Source: Chaetoceros tenuissimus (taxonomy: Eukaryota; Bacillariophyta; Thalassiosirophyceae; Chaetocerotales; Chaetocerotaceae). From it: 64,000 nucleotides of DNA. Under the pieces are notes generated by a model. It was not told where the DNA came from and did no database searches. It saw nothing but the letters and a program-made list of their open reading frames with translations. This document shows positions 1-10,230 of the stretch, in pieces; within the stretch, counting starts at the first letter, position 1; each line of letters opens with the position of its first letter. The position numbers were made by a program, and so were the translations under genes. Location of the stretch: assembly GCA_021927905.1 (NCBI GenBank), contig BLLK01000022.1:2108001-2172000 (forward strand), written 5' to 3'.

Positions 1-104
1 GACGGGACTCTACCATTGCGACCCATCACTTTGCCACTAGGTGTGATGGGTGCGATGAATCCTTGTACCGCAAGCGCCAGTTGAGTCAGTAGTATTAGCT
101 TCAT
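1..104 (-). CDS. 5' end of a plastid-targeted protein (cut by window edge)
   Basis: The ATG is at 104-102 and the frame stays open to the window edge, giving 34 residues beginning MKLILLTQLALAVQGFIAP. This is a hydrophobic signal peptide followed by an AVQG|FIAP junction with Phe at +1 and Pro at +4, the layout of the ASAFAP-type bipartite signal that sends diatom proteins through the ER into the complex plastid. The residues after it are Ser/Gly/Arg-rich, as expected of a transit peptide. The mature protein lies outside the window, so its function cannot be given. Confidence 0.72.
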   Translation of the reverse strand, partial: MKLILLTQLALAVQGFIAPITPSGKVMGRNGRVP

Positions 105-1146
105 TTTGAAAATTACTATAAATAATGGAAGTGAAATTTTGATGAAAGTTCTGACAGCATTCTTCGAGGGTATGTGGCGAGGATAGGTCTGTATTTGTTT
201 TGTTTGAGGTGAGTGGTCAAAAAAGTACGTTTTGTGTTTTTGCAAAATTGTGACGAGAAATTTGCGTCATACCTGTACTTTAGCGTCTTAGGCCATTTTG
301 CAATAAGTAAGTGGTCGTGGTTTTGACGTCATATGTATGTCATGGTATGCATTTTTTCAGGATTTATTTTCATTGGCTACGAGACGCTTCTGATTCCAAT
401 GAAATTTTCGCGGAATTCTTATTTGACCGTGTCCACATCGGGTAAATTGAATGAAAATAGAAAATAGAAAATAGATAGTATTCACTGACCAATAAAAAAG
501 CAAGCACCAACAAATTCAAAAAAACAAACCATTGAAAAAGCAAGTTGCACTACTTTGGAACTTGCCAGATCACCTGATTCTCAACATAGCTAGGTGTTTC
601 AAATGTTCTAGATGTCAAACAACTTATTCGGCCCCTATGTAGAACGTGTGTGACATGTTATGTGACCAACTTCCTGGTCACACGAAACAAATTACGGAGA
701 TCAAACTTGTTCATAGGAGATGCGAACATGCTTATAAAAAATATTCATATTCATCAACATTTGTCTACTTTATGAAAACAAAGTGTGGTATGGCAACGAG
801 AGAATAAAAATCCTTTCATATTTTTTTAATTAGAAGGAGGAAACCCATATTGTGAGTCTTATGTTTGATTGACACCAAATTTGAGACAAAATTACTTCTC
901 AATCTTACTTTATTTTAGTAAATTAGCCTTTCCCACTTGCAATTCCAGTCCAGGATAGCAGAAGATTGCCTTCAGTTTCCTTGTGTGAATTAAAAAGTTC
1001 GCGAGCTTATTTACCTTCACTGCAAATAGAGAACACTTCCATGGAATAACCAAGAAGCGTGTTGAGTTAATTTGTTCGGACTTAAAAACGATCGAAGCGT
1101 ACCGCAGATCCTACTATTTTACGACTCGTCTTCTCATAAACAAAGA
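105..1146. other. intergenic, divergent promoter region
   Basis: About 1 kb between two divergently transcribed genes. It holds a short tandem run of AAAATAG (three units, 454-474) and one perfect TGACGTCA palindrome (324-331). I see no coding frame or RNA gene. Confidence 0.6.
324..331. promoter_or_regulatory. TGACGTCA palindrome, possible bZIP site
   Basis: A perfect 8-bp CRE-like palindrome about 220 bp upstream of the ATG of the left-edge plastid gene. bZIP factors, including aureochromes (reported core TGACGT), bind such sites. One chance occurrence per window of this size is expected, so function is only a guess. Confidence 0.3.
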
Positions 1147-1866
1147 ATGCTTTCACAAACCTCCATGATGATGAACCAACAACAACTAAGAATGAAGACA
1201 CCACTACAACAAGAAGCACCACGACACAAACAGACGAGAGTATTTTGTATTGGAGAGAGCATGCACTGCCTTCCTACGACTCATGCTACAGAGCAGCTCA
1301 AGTATCCAGCTGTTCTGCAAAACATTATATCCAAAGCAGTCAGTGATAAAGTCACGATTCAAACACTATATATGAATGATTTATCTTTGTACAACGTGTG
1401 TCAGGCATTTGGAGAAAGGTCGACACTTTTGGATCGAATGGCTCAAACGGAGAACCCTGTCTTGATTCCTTTGGTTGGTCTTCGGGAAGTACGCATGGGC
1501 TTGAAGAATGATGCGATTGTCGATGCTATATTGTACATACATCGAAGTGCACATATGAGGAATATCAGGACTTTGCTCATGCTACTGCCAGAGAATGAAG
1601 CAACGTGTCCTCCGCAATTTGTGGTGATTGCAAGAGAAGTGAACTTGAAACTAATGATTTGGGCCGAGAACAGTGATATGGTAGATGTTGTTACGTGTCC
1701 TTTTGAGAATGTAAATCCTCGAGATGAAAATAAGAAAAAATGGTTAGCTGATCATGAGGGAGATATTTTAGCTTCCAAATTTGCTCCATTCATTGCAAAA
1801 TGTGCAAATGCAGGTACTATCTATGCTCCTCAACCACCAACGACGCTTCCTACCACTGCAATGTAA
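1147..1866 (+). CDS. hypothetical protein, 239 aa
   Basis: I use the first ATG (1147); the frame extends upstream to a TTG at 1072, which is not a likely eukaryotic start. The first 35 residues are Met/Gln-rich and low complexity, followed by a compact globular-looking region (about residues 40-220) with alternating hydrophobic strands, such as VLIPLVGLREVRMGL and LLMLLPENEATCPPQFVVIA. There is no signal peptide, no membrane segment and no motif I recognise. The tail is Pro/Thr-rich. An unseen upstream exon is possible. It ends about 170 bp before the stop of the convergent transporter gene. Confidence 0.6.
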   Translation: MLSQTSMMMNQQQLRMKTPLQQEAPRHKQTRVFCIGESMHCLPTTHATEQLKYPAVLQNIISKAVSDKVTIQTLYMNDLSLYNVCQAFGERSTLLDRMAQTENPVLIPLVGLREVRMGLKNDAIVDAILYIHRSAHMRNIRTLLMLLPENEATCPPQFVVIAREVNLKLMIWAENSDMVDVVTCPFENVNPRDENKKKWLADHEGDILASKFAPFIAKCANAGTIYAPQPPTTLPTTAM

Positions 1867-2032
1867 CCAAAGGACGATAGTGGCCGAAGAACTACCTAAA
1901 TTATGAGCTCTGAATGGGGGTATGTATATAGACTTCATGATTCTTGTTTGCAATACACTAATACATTTGTGTAAAAATGTATAAAAATCAACTATATAAA
2001 ACACGATTTAAAAATAGTGGTCACAAACTACT

Positions 2033-3612
2033 CTATGTCATACGATCGTAGTCTGTTCCAAGCTCTTGTGACTTGGTCATTTCCAAAGTTTTGGAATGTT
2101 CAATCTGCACCGCCTGGCCAAGTTTCACCCCCTTGGTCTCAGGCAATGATGCTGCCGTCGATGCTGAAAAGAAATTGACTCCCAAGAAAATCACTCCCAC
2201 ACACCAAAATGGTACTTCTTCAGTAACATAAGGCGAAAGGAAAGCCCCTGCTCTAGCTAATGAATTCATCATGGAATGCCCAGTTGCCAACAATTCCGTC
2301 GATAGTAATTCTGCAGTGACAGTCCATACTACACATGCAACAGCCATCATGGCTGCTCTCGATATAGTAGCCATACCAATCAAGAAATCTCTTGGTGCGA
2401 CAGATGATGACAAACATAAGATGAAAAGACTCATACCTGCACATACAAATCCTCCGACCAGAGTTTTAACTCTACCAATGCGATCAATCAACATGATTGC
2501 CGAAAATGTCCCGAGTAGTTCTGCCGCATTGGAAACAAAAATAGCAACGTAATCAAAATCAGGCGAATTATCATCATCCGTTTCATCAAAGATTCTAGCT
2601 ACAATCATGATTGCTCCAAAAAAGCAAAAGCAATATAGCATCCACAGTGATCCTAATTTCATTACTGTCTTTTTCCACATTGGCTATAAGATGATGGTAT
2701 ATTTGTGTAAGTAATTGATTGTAAATGTACAGAAAGAGAATAGACAGTAGCATCAGCAATGACGTCTTTGATTCCTAATGTGTGGCAACAAAACTCATAA
2801 CAACTTACACTAAAGAGTTCTTTAAATTCTGCATGTTCCTGCTCTTCATCTGCAAGAACCATTCCGATTGGAAAAACTTCATAAGGATCTTTTCCATTTC
2901 TTTCAGCAGCTTTTCTTAAAATTTTCAAAGCCTTTTCCTTTTTACCCCGTTGTACTAGCCATCTTGGACTTTCAGGTACAAATAAAACTCCAAAGACGAG
3001 ACTCAAAAGCACAGGAATGATACACACCGCTGCAAATAATCTCCATGAATAGAACAATTCCAGAGTGACATATGCAAGGATTGGCACCAACATGGAACCC
3101 GCAGTCCAGTAATACTTTATAAAAAGCAAATAATAACCTCTAGGTTCCATAGGTAAGAACTCCGCCATGATATCAAATGGCACAGTCAAACCACCAATGC
3201 CAAAGCCTACCGAAAATATAATCGGATAGAGCATTTCATACCTCGTAATAAAACTCGTCATGAGTCCAAAGCATGAAATGATACTTGCAGCAGCTACAAG
3301 AATAGGCTTTCTTCCAATCCGATCTCCCAATGGTCCCAAAAACAAGGTGCCCACTGATGCCCCTAGGAACAAACATGAATTAATGACTGAAATGTATGCA
3401 TCTTCAAATTCCCATTCTGATTGTAATTTACGAGTAAGGATCGATAAGAGCATAACTTGGACACTGTCTGCCATGAAACAAGTTCCTGTAGCAAACAGTA
3501 CCAAGTTTTGGAACCTCCCCATTCCAATCCTTTCGACAGCTTCATCGACAGTGATTTCTTGATGAGGGCCTGTCCTTTGGTTATATTTTAGCTTCGATGA
3601 TCTACCTCCCAT
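2033..3612 (-). CDS. MFS transporter, SV2/organic-ion/sugar-porter like
   Basis: Two exons, 3612-2809 and 2683-2033, joined across a 125-bp GTAAGT...TATAG intron in phase 0, give about 484 aa. The join restores ELFS-PMWKKTV, the usual LF-S-P-x-W loop of this family. The protein shows about 12 hydrophobic segments. The cytosolic loop 2-3 signature GPLGDRIGRKP and the repeat-2 equivalent LIDRIGRVKT are present, as are PESPRWLV after TM6 and PETKG near the C-terminus, all standard major facilitator signatures. It starts near an MGGRSSK stretch, a possible N-myristoylation site. The substrate cannot be read from the sequence; the overall look is of the SV2/inorganic-phosphate/sugar branch. It is divergent from the HECT ligase gene. 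Confidence 0.88.
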
Positions 3613-3952
3613 TGTTTATTTGTAATAGCATATTCCAGAACAGAATTGCTCACAACAAGAAGAAGTTTTGTTTTTGGTGGGAAGCTAACCGCACTTCGAC
3701 CGTTGCGGACCAATTCACTTTTATTAGCTCATACCCACTAAAAAGATTTTTTCGGAGAAATCAATTTCTCCGCATCCAATGACTTGTGTTCTTTCATGGT
3801 ATACTGTATCATATATTTTGACAAAATATTCATGAATAAATATTTCATATGCGATAGAACCGCATTCATATCTCATATCTATTTGATACGTTGTATACTA
3901 CTACCAGAATTCCTCCTAGATCTTGTTGCTCTCAGTTCCTAAAAATCTCTTG
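3613..3952. other. intergenic, divergent promoter
   Basis: 340 bp between the divergent transporter and HECT genes. AT-rich, with a run of TATT/ATAT-rich sequence at 3795-3850. I see no gene. Confidence 0.5.
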
Positions 3953-6375
3953 ATGGTGTCCATCAATCTATTCAAACGAAAGCCAAAAGCAACCACAGAA
4001 GAAGATGCGGCAAGTACTGCATCGGCTAATAAGAACTCGAGCGAAACCAAGAAAACAAAGGGAAAAGGAAAACTTCAAAAGGAACAAATAGAAACGACAA
4101 CACTCAGAGTCAAAATACCTCCAAATGTCAAACCAGGTCAACAATTTGTTGTCTACAATGGTACACGAAAGATTAAACTGACTTGTCCCAAAAATGCTCA
4201 AGCAGGCCAGTCTCTCATGATCAAAGTGCCAAAAGAAAATACAGAAAAACAAATCAATGGTGAAAATGTGATTCCGATACCTGATTCTTCTCCACCGGCT
4301 TATGATGTGATTATACCACCTAATACAAGAGGAGGAACGAAATTTGCAGTTTTGATCAATGGTACGACAATGATGGTGACTGCACCTGCGAATGCAGTGG
4401 CAGGTATGAAATTAAGAATTGTACCGCAACAGCTTAAATTGATTGATAAGAAAGGACAAAAGGGTCAGACATTTGAAGTACGTGTTCCGGAACATATACA
4501 ACCTGGGGAATCATTTCCGTTAATGGCCAATGGAATGAGAATTATTTTGCAGTGTCCTCAGAATGCAGAGGGTGGGCAAATGGTGAGATTCAACTTGCCA
4601 TTCAGATCTAAAAATATGATTGTGAAAAAGTTAGAGTATGATGTTGATGGATGGGCTAGAACTCTACAAGTTGCGCAGATGAAGTTTCAATGGGCTAGGG
4701 TTTCGAAAAAGAGGAAATCTATGAAAAATAGTATTGCGAAACGTATGAATGAGAATGCATATGTGAGACATATTTCGAAACATGGCATGGAGTTGATTCC
4801 TGCTCAATGTGAATTAGTGGATAGTTCACTTGTTACAGACCAAGGAGAAGAGTTAGCAAATTTTGAAGATTTGATTGAAATGCAGAGAAAAAGTTTGTCG
4901 GAAAAGACGGATGCTTTTCATAAGCTCTGTAAAAGGTTAGGTAGAGAAGATTCCAAAGATCGGAGTTTTGTATGCATCAAAGTTAGACGCGAGAACTTGT
5001 TAGGTGACTCTTTGAGGGCAGTAATGTCTTTAAATCAAGAGAACCTCAGAAGAAGATGGGTAGTCCAGTTCAAGGGAGAGGAAGGAATTGATGCAGGAGG
5101 ACTCAAGAGAGAGTGGTTTGAACTCATTTCAGAAGAGTTGTTTGATTTAAATACTGGTCTCTGGATGACTAGTGGAGACAATCAAATGAATTTGCAAATT
5201 CATCCCGCATCCAGTAAGTTGTTTTCGTCATTATCTCTGTATTGATTCTTTTTTCTTCGCTAACTGGTTTGAAGATGTTCTGAATGAGGGATGTTTGCTC
5301 TACTTTAGATTCTTGGGCAGAGTATTGGGGAAGGCATTATTTGATGGAGAACTAGTCAAAGGACATATGGTGCAAACATTTTACAAGCATTTGTTGGGTT
5401 GGCCAGTAACATTCCAAGACCTTGAGAACCTAGATCCTGAGTATTACAAATCTATCAAGGCGCTAATGGAAATGGATGATGTTGAATATGCATGTCTTGA
5501 CTTTACTACGAATGAGGATATGATGGGAACTCATAAAACTATAGATTTGATTCCAGATGGTGCTAATGTGGATGTGACTAATGAGAACATAGTACGTTAC
5601 CTCGAAGCTATCTTGAACTACAGACTTGTCGGTCGCTTTAGAGAACAACTGCGAGAGTTGTCTTTAGGATTTACTGATGTCGTCCCACCCAGTCTTTTGA
5701 CTATATTTGACTATCAAGAATTGGAGTTGCTACTTTGTGGTTTGCCTACAATTGACATGAACGACTGGATGGACAACACAAGCTATACTGGTTTATTCAA
5801 AACTGAGAAAGATCTGGTAATTACTTGGTTCTGGGAAACAGTGATTGAGATGGAAGAAGAAAAGAAAGCGCGTTTATTACAGTTCGCTACTGGATCTTCG
5901 GGAGTCCCGCCGAATGGTTTCGCATTCCTGAAAGGTATGTGTTGATTGAAGTGTTTCGAACAAAAGAGACGCATGAAAGATATTGATCTGACTTATTGTT
6001 TATTTCTCTAATGTTAGGTAATGATGGTAGGATATCTACCTTCAAGATTCATGGAGTTCCAGTCGAAACTTGCATGTATCCAAGAGCACAGTAAGTACTT
6101 CCTATGACGAAAGATACTAGTCTCTGTTACTATAACTCTAACTTCTATCTACCAATCATTTTGCTATTGATTTCACCCGAAATAGTACTTGGTAAGTTTA
6201 CTCGTCTCTTTCAAAGCTATTTGCCAAACATGTACTTCCACTCATTTTGTTTTTCATTTCGATATACAAAAGTTTCAACCGCATTGACCTCCCAAAATTT
6301 GAGTCAAGAGAACAGTTGCAAGAAAGGCTTGAAGTAGCTATCACTATGGTTTCAACAGGTTTTGATTTGGAATAG
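3953..6375 (+). CDS. HECT-type E3 ubiquitin ligase with 6-nt microexon
   Basis: Five exons (3953-5213, 5275-5934, 6018-6090, 6186-6191, 6273-6375) total exactly 2103 nt and encode 700 aa. I start at ATG 3953 because the frame upstream has only a TTG. Residues 51-216 hold three copies of a roughly 43-residue beta-rich repeat (for example LRVKIPPNVKPGQQF, YDVIIPPNTRGGTKF, FEVRVPEHIQPGESF), a module frequent in stramenopile proteins. The C-terminal half is a HECT domain: GIDAGGLKREWFE, YFRFLGRVLGKALFDG, and the catalytic HTCFN loop with Cys667, 33 residues before the C-terminus GFDLE. The enzyme would accept ubiquitin from an E2 as a thioester on Cys667 and pass it to substrate. The HTC residues appear only when the 6-nt exon TACTTG is included. 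Confidence 0.92.
6186..6191 (+). other. 6-nt microexon of the HECT gene
   Basis: TACTTG is flanked by AAATAG on the left and GTAAGT on the right. With the neighbouring exons it reads CA|TACTTG|T, that is CAT ACT TGT = His-Thr-Cys, leading into Phe-Asn. Without it the frame is kept (6 nt) but Thr and the catalytic Cys codon are lost: CA joined to TTTC gives CAT TTC, His-Phe. Confidence 0.85.
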
Positions 6376-6416
6376 CCATGCTGTAATTTATAATTAATAA
6401 GATTTAACGTTGTTAA

Positions 6417-9400
6417 CTATTCTATGGAATCAAAATTGTTTTGAAAACACAAAGTCCTTGGAAGGATTATTGGAGAATTCACTTTTAATTCAGCATTTGC
6501 CCAGAGATTTTTGTACTCCTTCCGTGTTTTGTTAATCTTGACTATATCTTTCGCATTCACTTTAACACGAGCTGAAATCTGATTTGGAGTCTCATTATCA
6601 TGTGAATAATATATCATTCGGTCCTTCTGAGGCAGGATCAAATAAGACCCTTCTACTGCTTCATCATCTTCATTCACCAAAGGTATATCCTTGACATCTA
6701 TTGCTGCAATTGTATTTGCTATTGTTGCAAATGATTTGGTAAATCGTACCGAGAAATCCTCAAGAGGAAGAACAATAGGAGAATTGTTGATGCTGATTCT
6801 CGATTTAGAGCGAATGTCACTCATTTCTTGGCGCTGCTTATTGATCGCGACAATTACTTTGACATCAACTTTGAATTTCTTCGCTATTTCACGCAGTCCT
6901 TCATTTTTTTTCGCATAATAGATGATTCGCTTAAAATGCGGCTGAACCAAATATGATCCTGTCACAAAGTATTCATCTTCCTCTCTCATATGAATTTTTG
7001 AGACAATTTCGTTTGTGATCAGTTCTGAAAACTGCTGCTGCTGCTTCTTCTTCTTCTTCGGAGCTTCGCTTCGACTTGTGCATCCTGCATCTCTACTTCT
7101 CTTAGAAGTGTAGCCCCTATTTCCTCTACCACGTGATGGTGAATAAATACCTGAATCATTGAGTTGGGTTGTACTATCTCCTGTCTGACTAACCATATTG
7201 ATATTTGGATCATGATTGTCTCCAGGGAAAGAAAAGGACTCATTACTTCTCAGATGTTCAGAGTTAAATGATATTGAAGAAATGCTCACATCATCGTTGA
7301 TCGACATATTCATATCTATCGTTTCTTGAGTAACAATGTTCACGTCTTGGCTATGATCATTAGTTTGGTTTGTTTTTTGGACTACATTATCCCGCACCGC
7401 GCCACGAGTATGTGGCGACATAGCAGAAAGGAGGGACTCTTCGTCATCTGAGTGTTGTGGACTTTCTTCACTTTTACTACCATCATCTGAGACTTCGAGC
7501 AGTGGTATCTCGCCAAACTCTTCGTTCATGAATTGACGAAGGTCTCTCTGAAGCAAATACCAACCTTCCTCAACTTTTACAATCAACATATGATCACAGA
7601 AGTCTTTCAACAGTGTATTCACTTTAGTTTTGCTCAATTTTATATCTTCCATGTCTTCAAGGTCGGATGTAATAACTGTGTCGCGTATTTACAGATGTAA
7701 TATTAGAGGATAGAATAATAAGCATATACTTTGAAAAAACTGATGACTTACCGTCCGGATTCACAAGTTTTTCCCCACTTTTAAAATCCTTTCTTCTTTG
7801 CAAACGAATCAACGACCTGAATAATATTTGAGCATCTTTTACATCCCACAATTTTTCTTTAATTTTCTTTTCATTTTCATTCAACTCAGTCCTTTCTTCA
7901 AAATTTACCCCATTCCTATAATCGTGTTGTGTTGTCTTCAATGCCCCAGTTTTCCGGAAAGATTTGTCAACCCAGTTTGCGGCATACGAATGTTCCTTAT
8001 TTGATCCTGTTAAGGCATCCTTGAAACTTTCTCCATTTTTATTTCGGGAAGAAACTTCATCTAAATAGCACTGTACACTAATACCAATCTCGTAATCCAT
8101 TTGTGTAGTCAAAATAGTGACATGTTGGAACCCATTCGTTTGAAGCGTATCTTTTCCATTGTAAGTCGCCCTTCCAAGTGTTTGGATGACTGTGCTCAAG
8201 TTGTGGCCTCTGGAAAGCATCATGGTCATATGAGTAGGCACACGGTGGTCAGATCTAAATGAAATTCCTCTTCTCATTTTGGAGAAACCAAAAATGAAAA
8301 TTGGCATGTCAAGACCGTAGTTTTTATCTTCATCAATGTTTTTAATAACTTCGCCAATGAGAGAATTCTTCCATCTCTCGTGCTCCCAATTTTTCCCGGG
8401 AAATTTGACTGATATGCCCCTTCCGACAAAGGCAATCGCAATCATATCTTTCTTTTTCTGTCTGTAGAAGTGCTGAACCCGCTCTGCTTTCATGAAGACA
8501 TTCAAATCAACATTAACACGTGGATTTGTAACGTCTAATAAAAGAATTCCTTTCTTACTTCCTCCTTCATTGGAGAGAGCATCATTATACAGCGCCATCA
8601 CCTTCTCATTTGCATAGGGAATATCATATATTACCGTATTCTTGTTGATTTCATTAATCTCAAGAAACAAATTGTCTCCATTTTCATCTGTTAAAGGTTT
8701 TGTGCTTTCAATACCGACATAATTATCACTTGGCGAAAGGTTGAAGAAATCGAGGTCACAGTCAGAATTGCTAGCTAATTTGAGCATGAATGGAAGTGGT
8801 GTTGCCGAAATATAAGTCGTCAGTGCTGGGCCCAAGCTTTGCAGTTCATTCAATGCTCTCTCGAATTGCTGTACTTGTTTTTCTGTTCTCCATAACATTG
8901 CATCTGCCTCGTCAATGGTGAGTACAAATTTACCGCCAGGATTTTTTTCTCTATACTCCTTCAATGCCCGACATACTTTCGCACGAACCTGATGGGATGT
9001 ATCCGCAAGAACTACTACGCCTCCATTTTCTAGAGCATTTTTGATTTCATTGTCTTTCACTTTTATACCCTTGCCATCTTTTTTCCTTGATACAACAACA
9101 ATATAATTTTGGTCCATAGTTGTTCTGCTCGCAAAGACCTGCAGCTTTGCATGAAGATCAACACTTTCAGTTACGCCCTTTGTGACAATAATTTGTGGGA
9201 TCTCCATCAAATGACAAAGGAACATAATTACTCCTTTCACAGCAGATTTCCCAGATTGAGTGCGGCCAGCAACTACAACATTCTTTTGTAGGTATACAGA
9301 AAGCTCTTCTCCCACATGATAACCAGCACATTTAAAAAAGTGAAGCATAAAAATCGAAATGAAATCTCTGTATGCAAAATTTCCTAAATGCTTTTTCAGA

Positions 9401-9885
9401 TTGGCAGATTGCATGACAGCATTCGTGCAATATTTATATAAATCCTCACGTGAATACTCTCCACATTTAAACTTTTGGAACACTAGTTTTCCAAATTCCA
9501 TATCCTGCTTATCCTCAGCAGATAGATTACCAGAAAATGTGCGTCCCATTACTACACTCATAAACTGCTCAATTTCAACTTTTTTCTTCTCGTTTTGTAT
9601 CTGTTCTTCCTTTTTTCTCTTATCAAATTCCTCTTCATACTCCTCAAACATGTCCACTTCGAACTCTTCTAAAATATCGGCATCTTTATGTTTCTTTCTC
9701 CAGTCAATGGCTACCAATAGTCTATAATTTTGCATTTCTGTTAATTCGCCAAATTCTCGTTCTTGGAATCTCTCCTCTGCGCCAAGTAGGTGATCAAGAG
9801 TGTAGATTTCAACATTTTCCAAACGCTGGCGGGTCTTGCGCCCAATGCCTAAAACTGAACAGATGTGACGTAGATCCTCATCCAT
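6417..9885 (-). CDS. Z1-like superfamily-2 ATPase with LysM-like tail
   Basis: Two exons, 9885-7752 and 7675-6417, separated by a 76-bp GTAAGT...CACAG intron, give 1130 aa. Residues 1-65 look like a helix-hairpin-helix/SAM-type module (LGIGRKTRQRLENVEIYTL). A charged coil follows (75-105). The motor shows Walker A GRTQSGKS (207-214), a DEAD Walker B (325-328), motif III-like SATP (360-363), MRRGIS (537-542) and motif VI-like QTLGRATYNG (568-577). The last part resembles the Z1 domain found in bacterial restriction-modification ATPases. Exon 2 begins with a winged-helix-like stretch, then an acidic Ser-rich linker, a poly-Lys/Gln patch (KKKKKQQQQ), and two LysM-like modules (GSYLVQP... and GSYLILP...). 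It is head-to-head with a DNA methyltransferase 345 bp away. ATPase assignment is firm; the Z1 label and DNA role are inferred. Confidence 0.75.
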
Positions 9886-10230
9886 CTTGAAGGCCTAAGA
9901 TATGTGTTGTATCAACTTGCCTCTTAGTGATCAATGTCTTCCACTTTCCTTACAGTGAAGCATTGATAGCGAGAGCCATTGATAATACGTAGAGCTGAAC
10001 ACGATGGTATAGCATTGTGGTTTATGGTGCACGGTGCATTAAAAAGAGTCAAAAGGATTCTTGTATTGCTCATTCCCACGAAAACATATGGAAAAATGAG
10101 TGTAATCACGTAATCACAGATCAATCTCATCGTGATCATCAACAAGGCAAAATACTCGTAAATACATCTCAATCAGCATGTCTACCTTATTGTGCTAGAA
10201 CAAAAGAGGATAAAACATAAAGAGATTATA
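9886..10230. promoter_or_regulatory. shared divergent promoter of the ATPase and DNA methyltransferase
   Basis: 345 bp separate the two start codons, which point away from each other, so the pair may be co-expressed. I see no recognisable site beyond general AT-richness and no reading frame of note. Confidence 0.45.

Noticed and set aside
1072-1146. Upstream extension of the unknown protein starting at TTG
   Set aside because: A TTG start is not expected in a eukaryotic nuclear gene; the first ATG is at 1147.
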